A stretch of DNA of 12,490 nucleotides from Entrophospora sp. SA101 (GCA_958430865.1 CAUDNR010001433.1:1712-14201), one strand, 5' to 3'. Counted from the first letter of the stretch, positions 1 to 8,900 are shown. Numbers and translations: made by a program. The notes: generated by a model from the sequence alone, not told the origin.

Positions 1-2
1 TT

Positions 3-1300
3 AGTTTTCTGCTTAGTGTAAGTTCATTTTCCGAAACGTTTCGGGAAGCCAAAAGAGTTTCTGGTCACAACACTGATGGTGACTTATCTGGTTATATTTG
101 TGCACATTCTTTACCCAATTTTGGTACATGGAATACCTTTTCACCATTTGATATTAAGAAATCTCTAAAAGACCAAGAATTAATAAGACCAAATCCATCA
201 ACTTCAGTCAAAAGTCAACACCAAACTCAGAATGGACTATTCCATTGCCTAGTAAAGGTAGGATAAAGTTATTTTAATTTAAAAGACAAATTATTAATGA
301 AATGAATTAAATTATTTTATTTATAATCACCACCACTATTATTATATTATATATTTATTTTATTATTGCTACTAATACCAATTCTATTAATAAATTTTTT
401 TTGTTGAAATTTATTGTTTATTATTATCTTATTATCTTTATAATTTTTTCTTTTCCACAATTCATTTTTTTTTCAGAGAAAGATCCAAATAGATTATCCA
501 AAGATGTTGTAAAAGCTGAATTGAAAAAAAGAAAAATTGAGTATGAAGAGAAGGAAAGTAAAAATGAATTAGTAGAAAAACTATGAAAGCAAATTGGAGA
601 AGAAACTCTAAACAAAATCAAAGGTATATTATATAAATCTAAATAAACATTTTCTTATCTGAGCTTATTCCCCTATGAAAATTTGTGTAGGAATTCATTC
701 TCAAGGTGCAATGTTGAACAATGCACCATCCATATCAATTGAAATGTCCAAATAAAAAAAAACACCATATAATGATACCTGGGAATGAAGATGAAGCAGT
801 CAAAAAGAATGAATACAGGTACTCTATGATAATAATAATGGACTTTTCTGTAATGGGTCTTGTTCTGTAACAGACTGAGAATTTAAGTCCAATTTATGTC
901 ATCCATATATAAATTATTATTGTTTATAACAGACATTTTTTCCTAAGTGAACTATAAATAGGAAAAAAATTAATATAATAATAAATATTAAATTACCAAA
1001 TTTTAAATTCTCTAGAAGGAATTACTTTGAACTGGGTTGGGCTCTTTGTGAAAACCAAAATTTTGGAAAGCGTGGTGGAAGTAAACACATGTCTGAACAG
1101 GTAAAACAACTTCTAAGAGCCTATTTTTTGTCAGGAAATGTATATAAACAATGCCTGCAGATCTAAAACTAAGAGTAGAAGCAGGTGCGTTGGATTCAAA
1201 TGAGTTACCGAAAATAAAAACTATAGAAAATTGGATAATGCATTTTAGTAGAGAACATAAAAAAGAATCAGCTGAGAAAGAATTGGACATTATGTTATAA
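3..1300 (+). pseudogene. Decayed transposase-like gene, 3' part (copy 1)
   Basis: This is the C-terminal part of a gene homologous to the one at 6096-9715; the 5' part lies off the window. I read exons at 3-257, 477-623, 691-818 and 1016-1300, with GT-AG introns 258-476, 624-690 and 819-1015. Exon 1 encodes GDLSGYICAHS and later FSPFDIKK, matching GDYSGYITSS and FSPSEILK of copy 2. Exon 2 is a SAP domain. The last exon carries a GWA...RG...YFLSGN...NWI domain; over 35 residues (GWA to GN) I count 17 identities with copy 2, and the gene ends at TAA 1298-1300. Breaks: a frameshift near 188-191 (run of A one short), TGA at 584-586, stops and a shift in exon 3 after about 750, and a frameshift near 1144-1147. 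The exon phases at both ends of the SAP exon are phase 1, as in copy 2. Role of the family (DNA transposition) is inferred from copy 2; this copy cannot make a full product. Confidence 0.7.
477..623 (+). other. SAP-domain exon of copy 1
   Basis: This 147-base exon, bounded by a pyrimidine-rich acceptor (TTTTTTTTTCAG) and a GTATAT donor, encodes a helix-turn-helix pattern LSKDVVKAELKKR followed by NELVEKL, which fits the SAP motif (two amphipathic helices joined by a short turn, usually binding AT-rich or scaffold DNA). It is a symmetric phase-1 exon, so it can be gained or lost without changing the frame. TGA at 584-586 interrupts it just after the SAP motif; a single C-to-T change of CGA would explain this. 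The equivalent position in copy 2 (9258-9314) holds a short Asn/Ser-rich exon without the SAP motif. Confidence 0.6.
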
Positions 1301-2263
1301 ACATACAAACCAATAAATATAATTTTTAGTTTTATGTCATTTTATTATGCATAAAAAAGTTGGTTTTTATAACCATAATCCCCAATCAAGATTGAAATAG
1401 TGCAAAAACAGCTTGGACAAAAAAAATTTTTTTTGATAAAAATATTCGTAACAATCTGTTTATTGATATCCAAATGTTTGTTTTACAAAAATGCAAATGG
1501 AAACATGATGTTATGATAGAAAAGTAAGGTGAACTGGATGATTTTTACTATATATAAAATGTTGTAAATGCACCCTGCCAATCACTAATTAAAATTCACT
1601 CATTCTTAAAAGAATCATGAATTAAGTATCTAAACTTTGTGTAGGGAATTTAAAAGTTTTATAATAATATTTGTACTGCTCATGATGTTAATCATCATTG
1701 TAACTGGATTTAACTTCTCAATTTGATAATTTCATTACTCACTTATGATTAAGTATTGTAGCAGTATTTTTTGTTGATTGCAAGCAAGTAGATTTTTTTT
1801 ATAAAAAAAAATCCACATATTCATTTACCTTAATATAAATATTGATTGTTTAATAAATTTAATAACAATAGCAATAATAAATAAATAAAAGACATTAAAA
1901 AAAAACTATACTTTCCAACTAGACAACCTCATAAAATGACAGTTTTCCTTTTAACATAAAAAAGTCCATTGAAAGCAAAACAATGTATTATAAGTAAGTA
2001 GTGACAAAACATTAATTAGTCTTATTGTTTAATAAAAAAATGGGAAAGAAAAAGAGATGTGAACACAAAACAAAATATAAAATTAAAAATAGAAATAACC
2101 ACAGCTAATCAGAGATCACAAAAAACATTTTGCTATCCTTTTAAATTTGTTTGCATCACAAAATTTCCAATTATATTACTGGACAGTAAGCATCATTCAT
2201 ATATTTAAAAACATTCAAACTGTTACACAACTTAATCTTTTGTATTTGCTATTGATCACTTTG
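1301..2263. other. Intergenic, no gene seen
   Basis: AT-rich sequence with many A and T runs and stops in all frames. I see no exon-like stretch or tRNA. A simple hairpin lies near 1788-1816 (ATTTTTTT pairing with AAAAAAAAT). The first bases would hold the 3' untranslated region of copy 1. Confidence 0.5.
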
Positions 2264-2405
2264 CAGGGTTGGCAAACTGACTAGTCCATTGAGAACTGAT
2301 GATTCATTGCCATTAATAAAACACTAAATATAGCTAAAACATTACACCAATTGACCCAATGGATCGCCAATAGATCACCAATGGACTACACATTTGCCAA
2401 CCCTG
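2264..2405. mobile_element. hAT-like miniature element, 142 bp (CAGGGTTGGCAAA ends)
   Basis: The ends are CAGGGTTGGCAAA (2264-2276) and its exact reverse complement TTTGCCAACCCTG (2393-2405). Inward, further blocks pair: TAGTCCATTG with CAATGGACTA, and ATTCATTG with CAATGGAT, so most of the element can fold on itself. The CAGGG start is typical of hAT transposons. The flanks GATCACTT (2254-2261) and GATCACAT (2406-2413) agree at 7 of 8 bases, but two extra bases (TG) lie between the left copy and the element, so the 8-bp target duplication is aged. There is no coding capacity, so it is a non-autonomous element. Confidence 0.65.
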
Positions 2406-2671
2406 GATCACATACTGCTAATGGTGAAAGAAGGAATGGTACAGATGATTATAAAACTCATTTATCATTAATTCAAAATTAATCAATAAAAAAACAAACA
2501 AAGAGACAGTTGTGGTTGAAAAGGCAAAAAAAATTGACATCCAACTATCAAAGAAAAAGTTGATGATATTGATAAGTTAAAATCTTTTGGTATACAAACT
2601 TCAGGTAATTAAATTAAAGGTTATATCAATAAAAGTGATCAAAATAGTCATTTATCATTGTATAATTTTAG
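2406..2671. other. Intergenic with a doubtful exon-like scrap
   Basis: At 2500-2604 on the plus strand a short open stretch reads KETVVVEKAKKIDI and, after a one-base shift, VDDIDKLKSFGIQTSG, then meets GTAATT, a plausible donor. I do not recognise it. It could be a relict exon or chance. Confidence 0.2.
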
Positions 2672-2756
2672 GCTTGGATGTAATGTATTTAAAATTTCCA
2701 GAACTTTATTTATATCATGAAATTATGTCTTTTAAATTTCCAGAAACAATCCAAGC
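2672..2756. repeat. Small inverted repeat with internal direct repeats
   Basis: GCTTGGAT (2672-2679) and ATCCAAGC (2749-2756) are exact inverted repeats 85 bp apart end to end. Between them AAATTTCCAGAA occurs twice (2692-2703 and 2734-2745). It may be a tiny miniature element; the arms are short and I see no clear target duplication. Confidence 0.3.
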
Positions 2757-2784
2757 ATAAGAAATTTAGCTAATTCACTATTGT

Positions 2785-2992
2785 ACTAAGGTTGCTTGCC
2801 AAAACTCCTCCAGAAATCAATCAGCAGGGTTTCAGTAGGTTACACATTAATTGTTTATTAGAGTTTCAGCAGAGTTTCACATTTTGAGGTTTCGCCATTT
2901 CAGCATAGTTTCAACAGGATTTTTGATAGGATTTAATATAGTTTTGCTATGGTTTCAGCAATTACTAAGGGGGTTTTGCCCACAACCTTAGT
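2785..2992. mobile_element. Miniature inverted-repeat element with GTTTCAGCA sub-repeats, 208 bp
   Basis: The ends pair: ACTAAGGTTGCTTGCCAAAA (2785 onward) with the reverse complement of GGGTTTTGCCCACAACCTTAGT (ending 2992), with a few mismatches. The interior is made of degenerate GTTTCAGCAGGGTTTC-like units (near 2829, 2863, 2890-2920 and 2951). There is no coding capacity. I found no convincing target duplication, so the superfamily is open; the (C)TAAGGTTG end resembles hAT ends. The GTTTCAGCA composition contrasts with the AT-rich surroundings. Confidence 0.55.
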
Positions 2993-3234
2993 TTGAAGTT
3001 CCAGTGATGCTAGGAGATTCTTTATTGCTCCTTAAAAACAATTTACAGAATTAATGGTATTTTTATTATCATCTATTGAATAATAAAAGTTCTGTATTAT
3101 AATCTAGCTTTTTAAAAATATACCCAAGGAAATTTACGATTGGAAATGAAGAATCAATGTTGCAATATCTTCTAGTGTATGAGTAATAATGACTCCCCCA
3201 ATATATACAATATATAAATTATTTTGATTCTTAC
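2993..3234. other. Intergenic, nothing recognised
   Basis: AT-rich sequence after the miniature element; stops occur in all frames and no repeat or motif stands out. Confidence 0.4.
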
Positions 3235-3381
3235 CTTTTTTTATTGTACCAGATTGTCATTTATTTTGGCTACAATATCTATTTGAGCATTTATATTAAC
3301 TATCACATTTTAAATTTCATCAATTATTTCACTAACACCAATATTGTTATCAATTATTCTATCTAGGTCATTTCTATATTT
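3235..3381 (-). pseudogene. Exon-like remnant, coiled-coil type, minus strand
   Basis: Read from 3381 down to 3235 this is 49 codons with only two TAA stops (codons 24 and 47). The stretch NDLDRIIDNNIGVSEIIDEI, then NVIVNINAQIDIVAKINDNL, has regular Ile/Leu/Val spacing like a coiled coil. It ends directly at GTAAG, a good splice donor, and is preceded by an AT-rich stretch ending in ATAG, a possible acceptor. I infer a decayed exon of an unknown gene, probably from a mobile element. In DNA this AT-rich, a run of this kind could also occur by chance. Confidence 0.25.
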
Positions 3382-3490
3382 ATAAAAAAATTACTTGAAA
3401 CGTTTTATGTAATCTAATATAAACAAAAATTCAAGGATATTATGGTCTTTCACATGACCATCAATTAGTGAATCTGGTTCCAATGCCACA

Positions 3491-3600
3491 AAATATCTTT
3501 ATACCATGAGTAAAGATGAGAACTGCAATTAGCCACAATTCAATTTCATATGTTGCAATTAATTGAGGAGCTATCTTTAAGTCATGGGTATAAAGTATTT
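3491..3600. repeat. Palindromic element with about 40-bp arms
   Basis: The left arm 3491-3530 (AAATATCTTTATACCATGAG...) and the right arm 3561-3600 (...GTCATGGGTATAAAGTATTT) are imperfect inverted repeats along their whole length, with short blocks ATACC-ATGA and AAAGAT preserved. The spacer is only about 30 bases, so single strands would form a long hairpin. It is probably a foldback-type miniature element. Confidence 0.45.
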
Positions 3601-3646
3601 GGATGCTGCAAATATTCAATAGTATTAATATTCAAAAGTGCTACAA

Positions 3647-3803
3647 ATACTCATGGTGTAAAGGCTACAAATAGGAACACTACTGGGTTTACAATAAAGT
3701 TGGTACCCGTAATGTAAAATTATGTGTTGCAACTAACCACAATGTCATAATGTTACATTCAAATAAAAAGCAAGGTCACAATCCTTACTTCACCCATGAG
3801 TAT
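3647..3803. repeat. Second inverted-repeat element with ATACTCATGG ends
   Basis: ATACTCATGGTG (3647-3658) is inverted as CACCCATGAGTAT (3791-3803). The inner GCAACTAACCACAAT near 3728 resembles GCAATTAGCCACAAT near 3525 in the preceding palindrome, and the CATGAG/CTCATGG core recurs, so the two may be diverged copies of one family. There is no coding capacity. Confidence 0.35.
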
Positions 3804-3853
3804 GTTTATGCATTTTAAAACCATTTTTCATATTTTTCATATAATAATTAAAG

Positions 3854-4055
3854 ATGAATTTTGCTACTGATAACAAAAACAAACTTGGTCCAAAATATAA
3901 TGATATCTGGGAATATTTTACACTTGGTAACCATCTTGGTGATGGATATTACCAAGCTATGCATGAGCTATGTTTGTCATTTTTTTAAAAGATTTCCTGA
4001 TCACATCAAATGTTTTATAATAATAATGTTTTTAAAAGTGAGAAAATTGGTCTAA
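3854..4055 (+). pseudogene. Broken BED-type zinc finger (hAT-like fragment)
   Basis: From ATG 3854 a 44-codon frame reads KYNDIWEYFTLGNHLGDGYYQA followed by ELCLSFF and TAA (3986-3988). The pattern xxIWxYF..G...GxY.A..xxC..F matches the start of BED zinc fingers that open many fungal hAT transposases. After the T run 3980-3986 a one-base shift gives KRFPDHIKCF, which sits where the basic stretch and the second zinc-ligand pair should be. The first Cys of the usual CxxC is missing and the His pair is degraded. I infer a short, dead hAT N-terminus. No transposase body follows; the minus-strand protease begins soon after. Confidence 0.4.
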
Positions 4056-4253
4056 CTGCATTGTGATTATGTTGCAATGCAATGTATAGTTTTTATGTAA
4101 TATGTATATGTTGCAACATTTGATATTTGATTATGGAGGACAAGCTTAGCTTACAAAGACAATTATCCTGTAATTTTTATTGTAAAAATTAACTAGAGCA
4201 CCAACTTAGTATTAAAAATTCATGGAAAAATTACATGCAGTAAATGTAATAAA
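4056..4253. other. Intergenic, 3' side of the protease gene
   Basis: AT-rich. A short hairpin TAATTTTT (4171-4178) / AAAAATTA (4184-4191) lies about 60 bases beyond the protease stop, in its transcript direction. No canonical AATAAA is seen on the minus strand close to the stop. Confidence 0.3.
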
Positions 4254-5630
4254 TTATAAAGGAATAAACAACAATCTATTTTGAGTGTTTGGTTGTAGAA
4301 GAGTAGTTAATTTAATGACATCCTTTGTACTTAAATCTATAATTCTTTTAGCCATTATAGCTGGTGTAGTATTACCATTCTTACTAATACTTAAAGCAAC
4401 TGCACCTGCAACTTGTGGAGCTGCCTGACTTGTACCTGAAAACACAGCCTTGCCAGTATTTGTTTTAGCATCTGCTGAAATAATATTTACTCCTGGTGCA
4501 AAAATATCCACACATTTGCCAAAATTAGAAAAGCTGGCCACTTTATCAAGAGTAATGACACCAAGAACTTTAACAAGATCAGTTGCTCCAACTGTGATTG
4601 CTGATGGAACAGATGATGGTGATTTTGAACATGCATCTGTATTACTATTACCAGCTGCTACTACCACATGTATACCAGCCTTAGTAAGAGCTTCTACAGC
4701 AGCATTTAGTGCTTGTGACAGTGGTCCACCAAGTGACATATTAACCACTGTTTTCTTATTAGAGCTGGATTTGTGTTGATTCAATACAAATGTTAATCCA
4801 CTCAAAACACCTGCCGTAGTTCCACTACCCAAGCTATTTAACACTTTGACTGCTATCAGGTTACTTTTTCTTGCTACACCAAATGTTTTTCCACCAACTA
4901 AGGCAGCTACATGTGTTCCATGTCCATGGTCATCTATAGCAGGACAATTTGGACAAAATGAGCCACCATGTCGAGCTCGTCCTATAATTTCTTGATGTTT
5001 AACATTTATCCCAGTATCAACTATGTAAACATTTACACCTGAACCTTGTGAGGCTGGAAACCTGAATTTTTTGTCTAATGGAAGTTTTCGTTGATCTATA
5101 CGATCCAAATTTATATTTGGATTGTTTTGTACCAATAAATTTGGTAAAAGTGATGCTTTGACTGGTAACACTGGTTCTATTATTTCAATTTCTGATGATT
5201 TCACTAATTGATCTTTAACAAATTCAGGATCATATGGTGCAGAGTATCCAACAAGTTGTTCAGATAAAAATGAAGTGAATTTATTATCATTGCTGTTGGT
5301 TGAAATCTGATCAACATCTTCTGGCAATGATGATGGAATATCATTTCCCCAACATTTTTTCATATATTTTAAGTGTCTATTTAAAACACTTTTTCCATTA
5401 TCTGAATTACCACGACGTTGTAGTGGAGTATCATTGTTAGATTTAAGTATAATTAAAAATTGTTTGGGTTTTCCTTTATATTTTTTGGTGGACTGAATGG
5501 ATTGTGGGCATTTAATTTCATCTTCTTGATTTGGCGATTTCAATGGCAATGATTCTGTTTCTTTTATTACCAAACAAAAAAGAAACATTGCTAATGTTAT
5601 AATTGAAAGTAGTAATTTATGATAAATCAT
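4254..5630 (-). CDS. Secreted subtilisin-like serine protease (S8, proteinase K type)
   Basis: An intact, intronless 458-codon gene. Residues 6-22 (LLLSIITLAMFLFCLVI) form a signal-peptide core, with cleavage likely near residue 27. Residues about 57-158 fit the inhibitor I9 propeptide (KQFLIILKSN; GYSAPYDPEFV; IEIIEPVLPVKAS), which chaperones folding and is cleaved off. The S8 catalytic domain spans about 196-445: Asp205 in VDTGIN, His237 in HGHGTH, oxyanion Asn328 in AAGN, and Ser401 in SGTSQAAP. The usual Met after the catalytic Ser (GTSMA) is Gln here. There is a CxxC (226-229) and two further Cys (334, 373) that could form disulfides, and a likely N-glycosylation site at Asn420. The protein is expected to enter the secretory pathway and act outside the cell or in the vacuole as a broad endopeptidase. 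The ATG at 5630 has A at -3 and directly precedes the signal peptide, which supports this start. It is a complete gene among broken mobile DNA. Confidence 0.93.
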   Translation of the reverse strand: MIYHKLLLSIITLAMFLFCLVIKETESLPLKSPNQEDEIKCPQSIQSTKKYKGKPKQFLIILKSNNDTPLQRRGNSDNGKSVLNRHLKYMKKCWGNDIPSSLPEDVDQISTNSNDNKFTSFLSEQLVGYSAPYDPEFVKDQLVKSSEIEIIEPVLPVKASLLPNLLVQNNPNINLDRIDQRKLPLDKKFRFPASQGSGVNVYIVDTGINVKHQEIIGRARHGGSFCPNCPAIDDHGHGTHVAALVGGKTFGVARKSNLIAVKVLNSLGSGTTAGVLSGLTFVLNQHKSSSNKKTVVNMSLGGPLSQALNAAVEALTKAGIHVVVAAGNSNTDACSKSPSSVPSAITVGATDLVKVLGVITLDKVASFSNFGKCVDIFAPGVNIISADAKTNTGKAVFSGTSQAAPQVAGAVALSISKNGNTTPAIMAKRIIDLSTKDVIKLTTLLQPNTQNRLLFIPL

Positions 5631-5698
5631 TTTTATAATGTCAACAAATTAATGGGATGAACAGATTTTATGGAATGGTGATAAAAAATAAAATTAAC

Positions 5699-5838
5699 GA
5701 GTTTAATGGAGTGAATGTGTGAAGAAAAGAAAGTGTGAGAGGAAGAATAATAGAAAGTGTGAGAAAGGAAGAAGGATTTAATGAATGAATAAAGGTAAGA
5801 GGTAAGTAATGTGAAAGAATGGATGGATGTGGGTTAAT
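5699..5838 (-). promoter_or_regulatory. C-free, purine-rich tract upstream of the protease
   Basis: The 140 bases 5699-5838 contain no C on the plus strand, so on the protease's sense strand they contain no G and are rich in C/T. GAAAGTGTGAGA occurs exactly twice (5729-5740 and 5753-5764), 24 bases apart. The tract begins about 70 bases before the protease ATG. Pyrimidine-rich stretches just upstream of genes are common in fungal promoters and 5' untranslated regions, so I infer a promoter or leader role. The position of the transcription start cannot be told. Confidence 0.45.
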
Positions 5839-6095
5839 CAACAAATTCCTATGAAATTAAAATTAAAAAATTTAATTAGCTCGTACATTTATATTTATAT
5901 TAATATTTATATTTTTTGTGTGAATAAAAATTTATTTTAGTACCCAGGCATGATTATTTGTTGTTGTTTAAAATATTAATTGGTGATCCGTGAATGAGAG
6001 AGATGTCGATCGTTTTAATATAAAATTTTGTCGCCTATCATTATTAATAAGATTGAATTTTTCTCAAATCTCAGTGTCCGCGTTTATTGATCCTC
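5839..6095. other. Divergent intergenic region before copy 2
   Basis: AT-rich sequence between the minus-strand protease and the plus-strand transposase-like gene. A TATA-like TTTAATATAAAA lies at about 6014-6025, roughly 75 bases before ATG 6096, and could serve copy 2. No terminal inverted repeat of the large element was recognised here. Confidence 0.3.
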
Positions 6096-6557
6096 ATGTC
6101 CACACAAAAATTTAAAAGACATCTTTTAGCAACTGATGAAATTGATAACAGTCTTCGTTATGATCCTTTTGCAATTCATTGGTTTTTTTTTTTTAAGTCC
6201 AATAATCAAGAAACAACATTTCCAATAAGACATCATATGAAAATCAAATATAAAATCGACCAACAAGGATTTATAGTTAGAGTAGTTAAAGGTACAAGCG
6301 ATGATGAATGGGTGCCTGGGTATGTATGTGAATCAGATATAGAAGGAAGAATTTACTCAACTCCAACTGCAGTAGTTAATGAATCTTATAAGAAATATTC
6401 TGATACAAAAACACGCTTTTCTGGACCAGATGTTTTAGGTTTTGGAGATGAAGCAATGATTAAATAATTGCAGGTAGGGGTGCCTTTTTTTCCTTTTAAA
6501 ATTATTACTAATGATATTCAAGTTTTAGTAACATCAATAGGTAGTCCATACCAGGAG

Positions 6558-6806
6558 GAATTAAACTTTGTAGGTCCTGGTTATCTATCCACCTTTTTTT
6601 GCAAATATTCTGAAAAAAAATCTTTGATATGTCAATCAATAATTGATACACAATGTCAAATTGATGTATATTTTCAAGGGAAATTAGTTTGTACGCATAT
6701 GGGAAGCACACCAACTGATGTTTGGAATAGGTTGATGTTCCTAAGAAAATATGATGGAAAAAAATTATTTGGACTTACTAATTCATTTACAATACAAAAA
6801 ATTGAA
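6558..6806 (+). other. FYRN-FYRC region of copy 2
   Basis: The frame 6468-6809 encodes FVGPGYLSTFFCKYSEKKSL (GY followed by aromatic residues and a charged turn, then a Cys-containing strand), fitting FYRN, and then STPTDVWNRLM...GKKLFGLTNSFTIQKIEN, fitting FYRC (S-P/T-T-x-x-W, then LFGL and a final I-x-x-I-E). FYRN and FYRC normally pair into one fold in chromatin proteins such as MLL/trithorax and TBRG1. Just upstream TPTAVVNESYKK...RFSGPDVLGF has a weaker, similar pattern. The exact function in a transposase is not known to me; guiding the protein to chromatin or dimerising are possible roles. Confidence 0.6.
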
Positions 6807-8011
6807 AATTAAATTAATGCTCATCCTCTGAATGGGATTATATCAACAATATGATGCCTGCATTTGAGAAGCATTTAAAAAGAAAAATATCTGTTTTGGA
6901 TTTAAATTGGCATCAATTTTTTATTGGATGGAAAGAACAGTCAACAACTGTTATTGAATTAAATTCACACCTCACCTCTATATATCCACCAAATTTTGAA
7001 ATTACTGATACTATATTGAATGCATGGATAAGAATGTTGAAAAGCATTGAATGTACTAATGTAACCCCCTATAAAAAAATCATATCAAATGTAAGAATTT
7101 TAATTATATCAATAATTTTTTTGTTATCATATATAATTGATAACTATTAACTTTCTATTAACAATCAAAACAATAGCTTGAATTCTGGACATATGTAGAG
7201 GATGCATCAAATGATCATGCTTTGATGCTTTATTTATATAAAAATAACCTTCTAAGTGGTGTTACATACAACAAACCAATTGTGGAATTATCTAAAAAGA
7301 ACCACAAACTCCAAAATAAAGTTGATAAATTTTGGAATTTTTTTAATTTGCAATTCAAATGAACAATCATGGATTGGATAATAAACAAAGAATATTATCA
7401 TTAATTGCTGATCATTTTACATATCATGAATTACAAGATAATTTGAAGGTAATTTTTATTTAAAAATTCATTTTACACAATGATCAAATTTTCATGAAAA
7501 TTTTTTCTATATAGATTTCAAATAATTTAGTAAATGCAGCAAAAATGTATTCACGAATTAATGGACCTGGATGTATTGCTGCAAGAAAACCTACAATTAC
7601 TCGAAATAGAATTTCAGAAATAAAAAATCAGGAATTTGAAATTTTTTTCTCAGATAAAGACAATGTCACTATGAGCTCATATAAAATTGATTCCATGACA
7701 AACCTTCCAATCCTTTATTTGAATGATGACAGGAAGGACTATGTAAAAAATTTGAAGCTACTTATCCTGGCGGAATAAAACATACATCATTTATGGCACA
7801 CTTAACAAATGGTCCATATGTTTACAGAAATGATCTTGGGGGTTTATGTAGTATTTGCAATGAATATTTCTATAAAGTATTCAATACACTTACTAGCATA
7901 TTTCAATTAAATGCTGTGGATAATGAAGAAAAGGTAATGTATATCTTCATTTGCTAAAATTATAAATATTATAAATAATAAAAAATAATAAATTTAAACA
8001 TTCTGTTTTAG

Positions 8012-8900
8012 AAGAAATTAATTACAGATATAGAAAAACTGAAAATTCATCTGAGAGGAGGTTTTGAAGAAGAGCTTTCTATGAATGCTGATGGTACAAC
8101 AACACATGTTGATACAATAAATCATTGCTTGCTTTATGCATTTGGTGAATGCAATGAGGAGCACAATGAACATTGTATTACATGTGATAAATTATTTATA
8201 GTTGTACAAAATTTTATCAGCAAGTTTAAAGAACAAAAATCAACAATTGAAGAATGCTGTGACAAATTGTACTATTTTTTGGCTCATCAAGCAAGAAAGG
8301 TATATTTAAATAGTCAATTTAAATTTAGGTTAGCAGATTTGAATAATAATGGGGCAATTGTAATTTGTGATTATAAAATGCACATTTTACCAAAAAGTGC
8401 AAGGGAAACCAAAGAACAATTTTTTGGGAAATGTGGCTGGACATTACACACAATTTTGGTTTTCACAAAATCTGATACTAACCAGATCAATGTTCAAACA
8501 TTTGACCATTGGAGTACTGATACCAAGCAAATGCTTGGTTTACAATTTCTTCTTTTGATGCTGTTTTTGAAACTTTAGATCCATGTCCACAATGGATTGA
8601 ATTATTTCCAGACAATGGTGCTCATTACCACAACTCAGAATTAACGATTATAGTTTCCAACTGGCACCAATGGTATAATATTGAAGTTTGTGGTTGGTAT
8701 TTTTTTGAACCTGGGGAGGCAAAATCAACTGTTGATTCCCATCATGCACAGGTAAAAATTCTATTACATACAAAATGTTTGTATATTTATTAATCAGGAA
8801 ATTTTCCTGTATAGATCTCTTATGTTATTAAGAAATATATATATGTTGGAAATAATTTGGATGAAGGAGAAAAAATAGGAACAGCAATATCTCATTTAAA
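8012..8900 (+). other. DDE/D transposase-like core of copy 2
   Basis: The exons read VICDYKMHI (Asp codon 8369-8371), then after about 80 codons LFPDNGAHYHNSE (Asp codon 8611-8613), then FFEPGEAKSTVDSHHAQ with Glu at 8716-8718 and Asp at 8734-8736. Short acid-bearing strands, a DNGxHxxN turn and a final GEAKxxVD motif are the spacing expected for the RNase H-fold catalytic triad of DDE transposases. The same order occurs in transposase-like proteins of many animals (pattern D...DG...HGKGxxD), which end in a GWA-type domain as here. Which acid is third is uncertain. The frame breaks near 8529 between the first and second acid, and an intron (8752-8814) follows the third. Confidence 0.6.

Noticed and set aside
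401..476. Upstream part of a 61-codon frame before the SAP exon
   Set aside because: This hydrophobic stretch is intron read-through ending in a pyrimidine-rich acceptor; it only mimics a membrane segment.
1012..1308. Open frame of 98 codons on the minus strand
   Set aside because: It is antisense to the last exon of copy 1, whose plus-strand reading matches copy 2 in protein sequence.
2264..2405. CRISPR-like or phage attachment repeat
   Set aside because: Only one inverted pair with no spaced direct repeats; the ends and flanks fit a hAT-like miniature element.
4450..4779. Open frame of 109 codons on the plus strand
   Set aside because: It lies opposite the catalytic part of the protease and mirrors its codon pattern; no independent motif.
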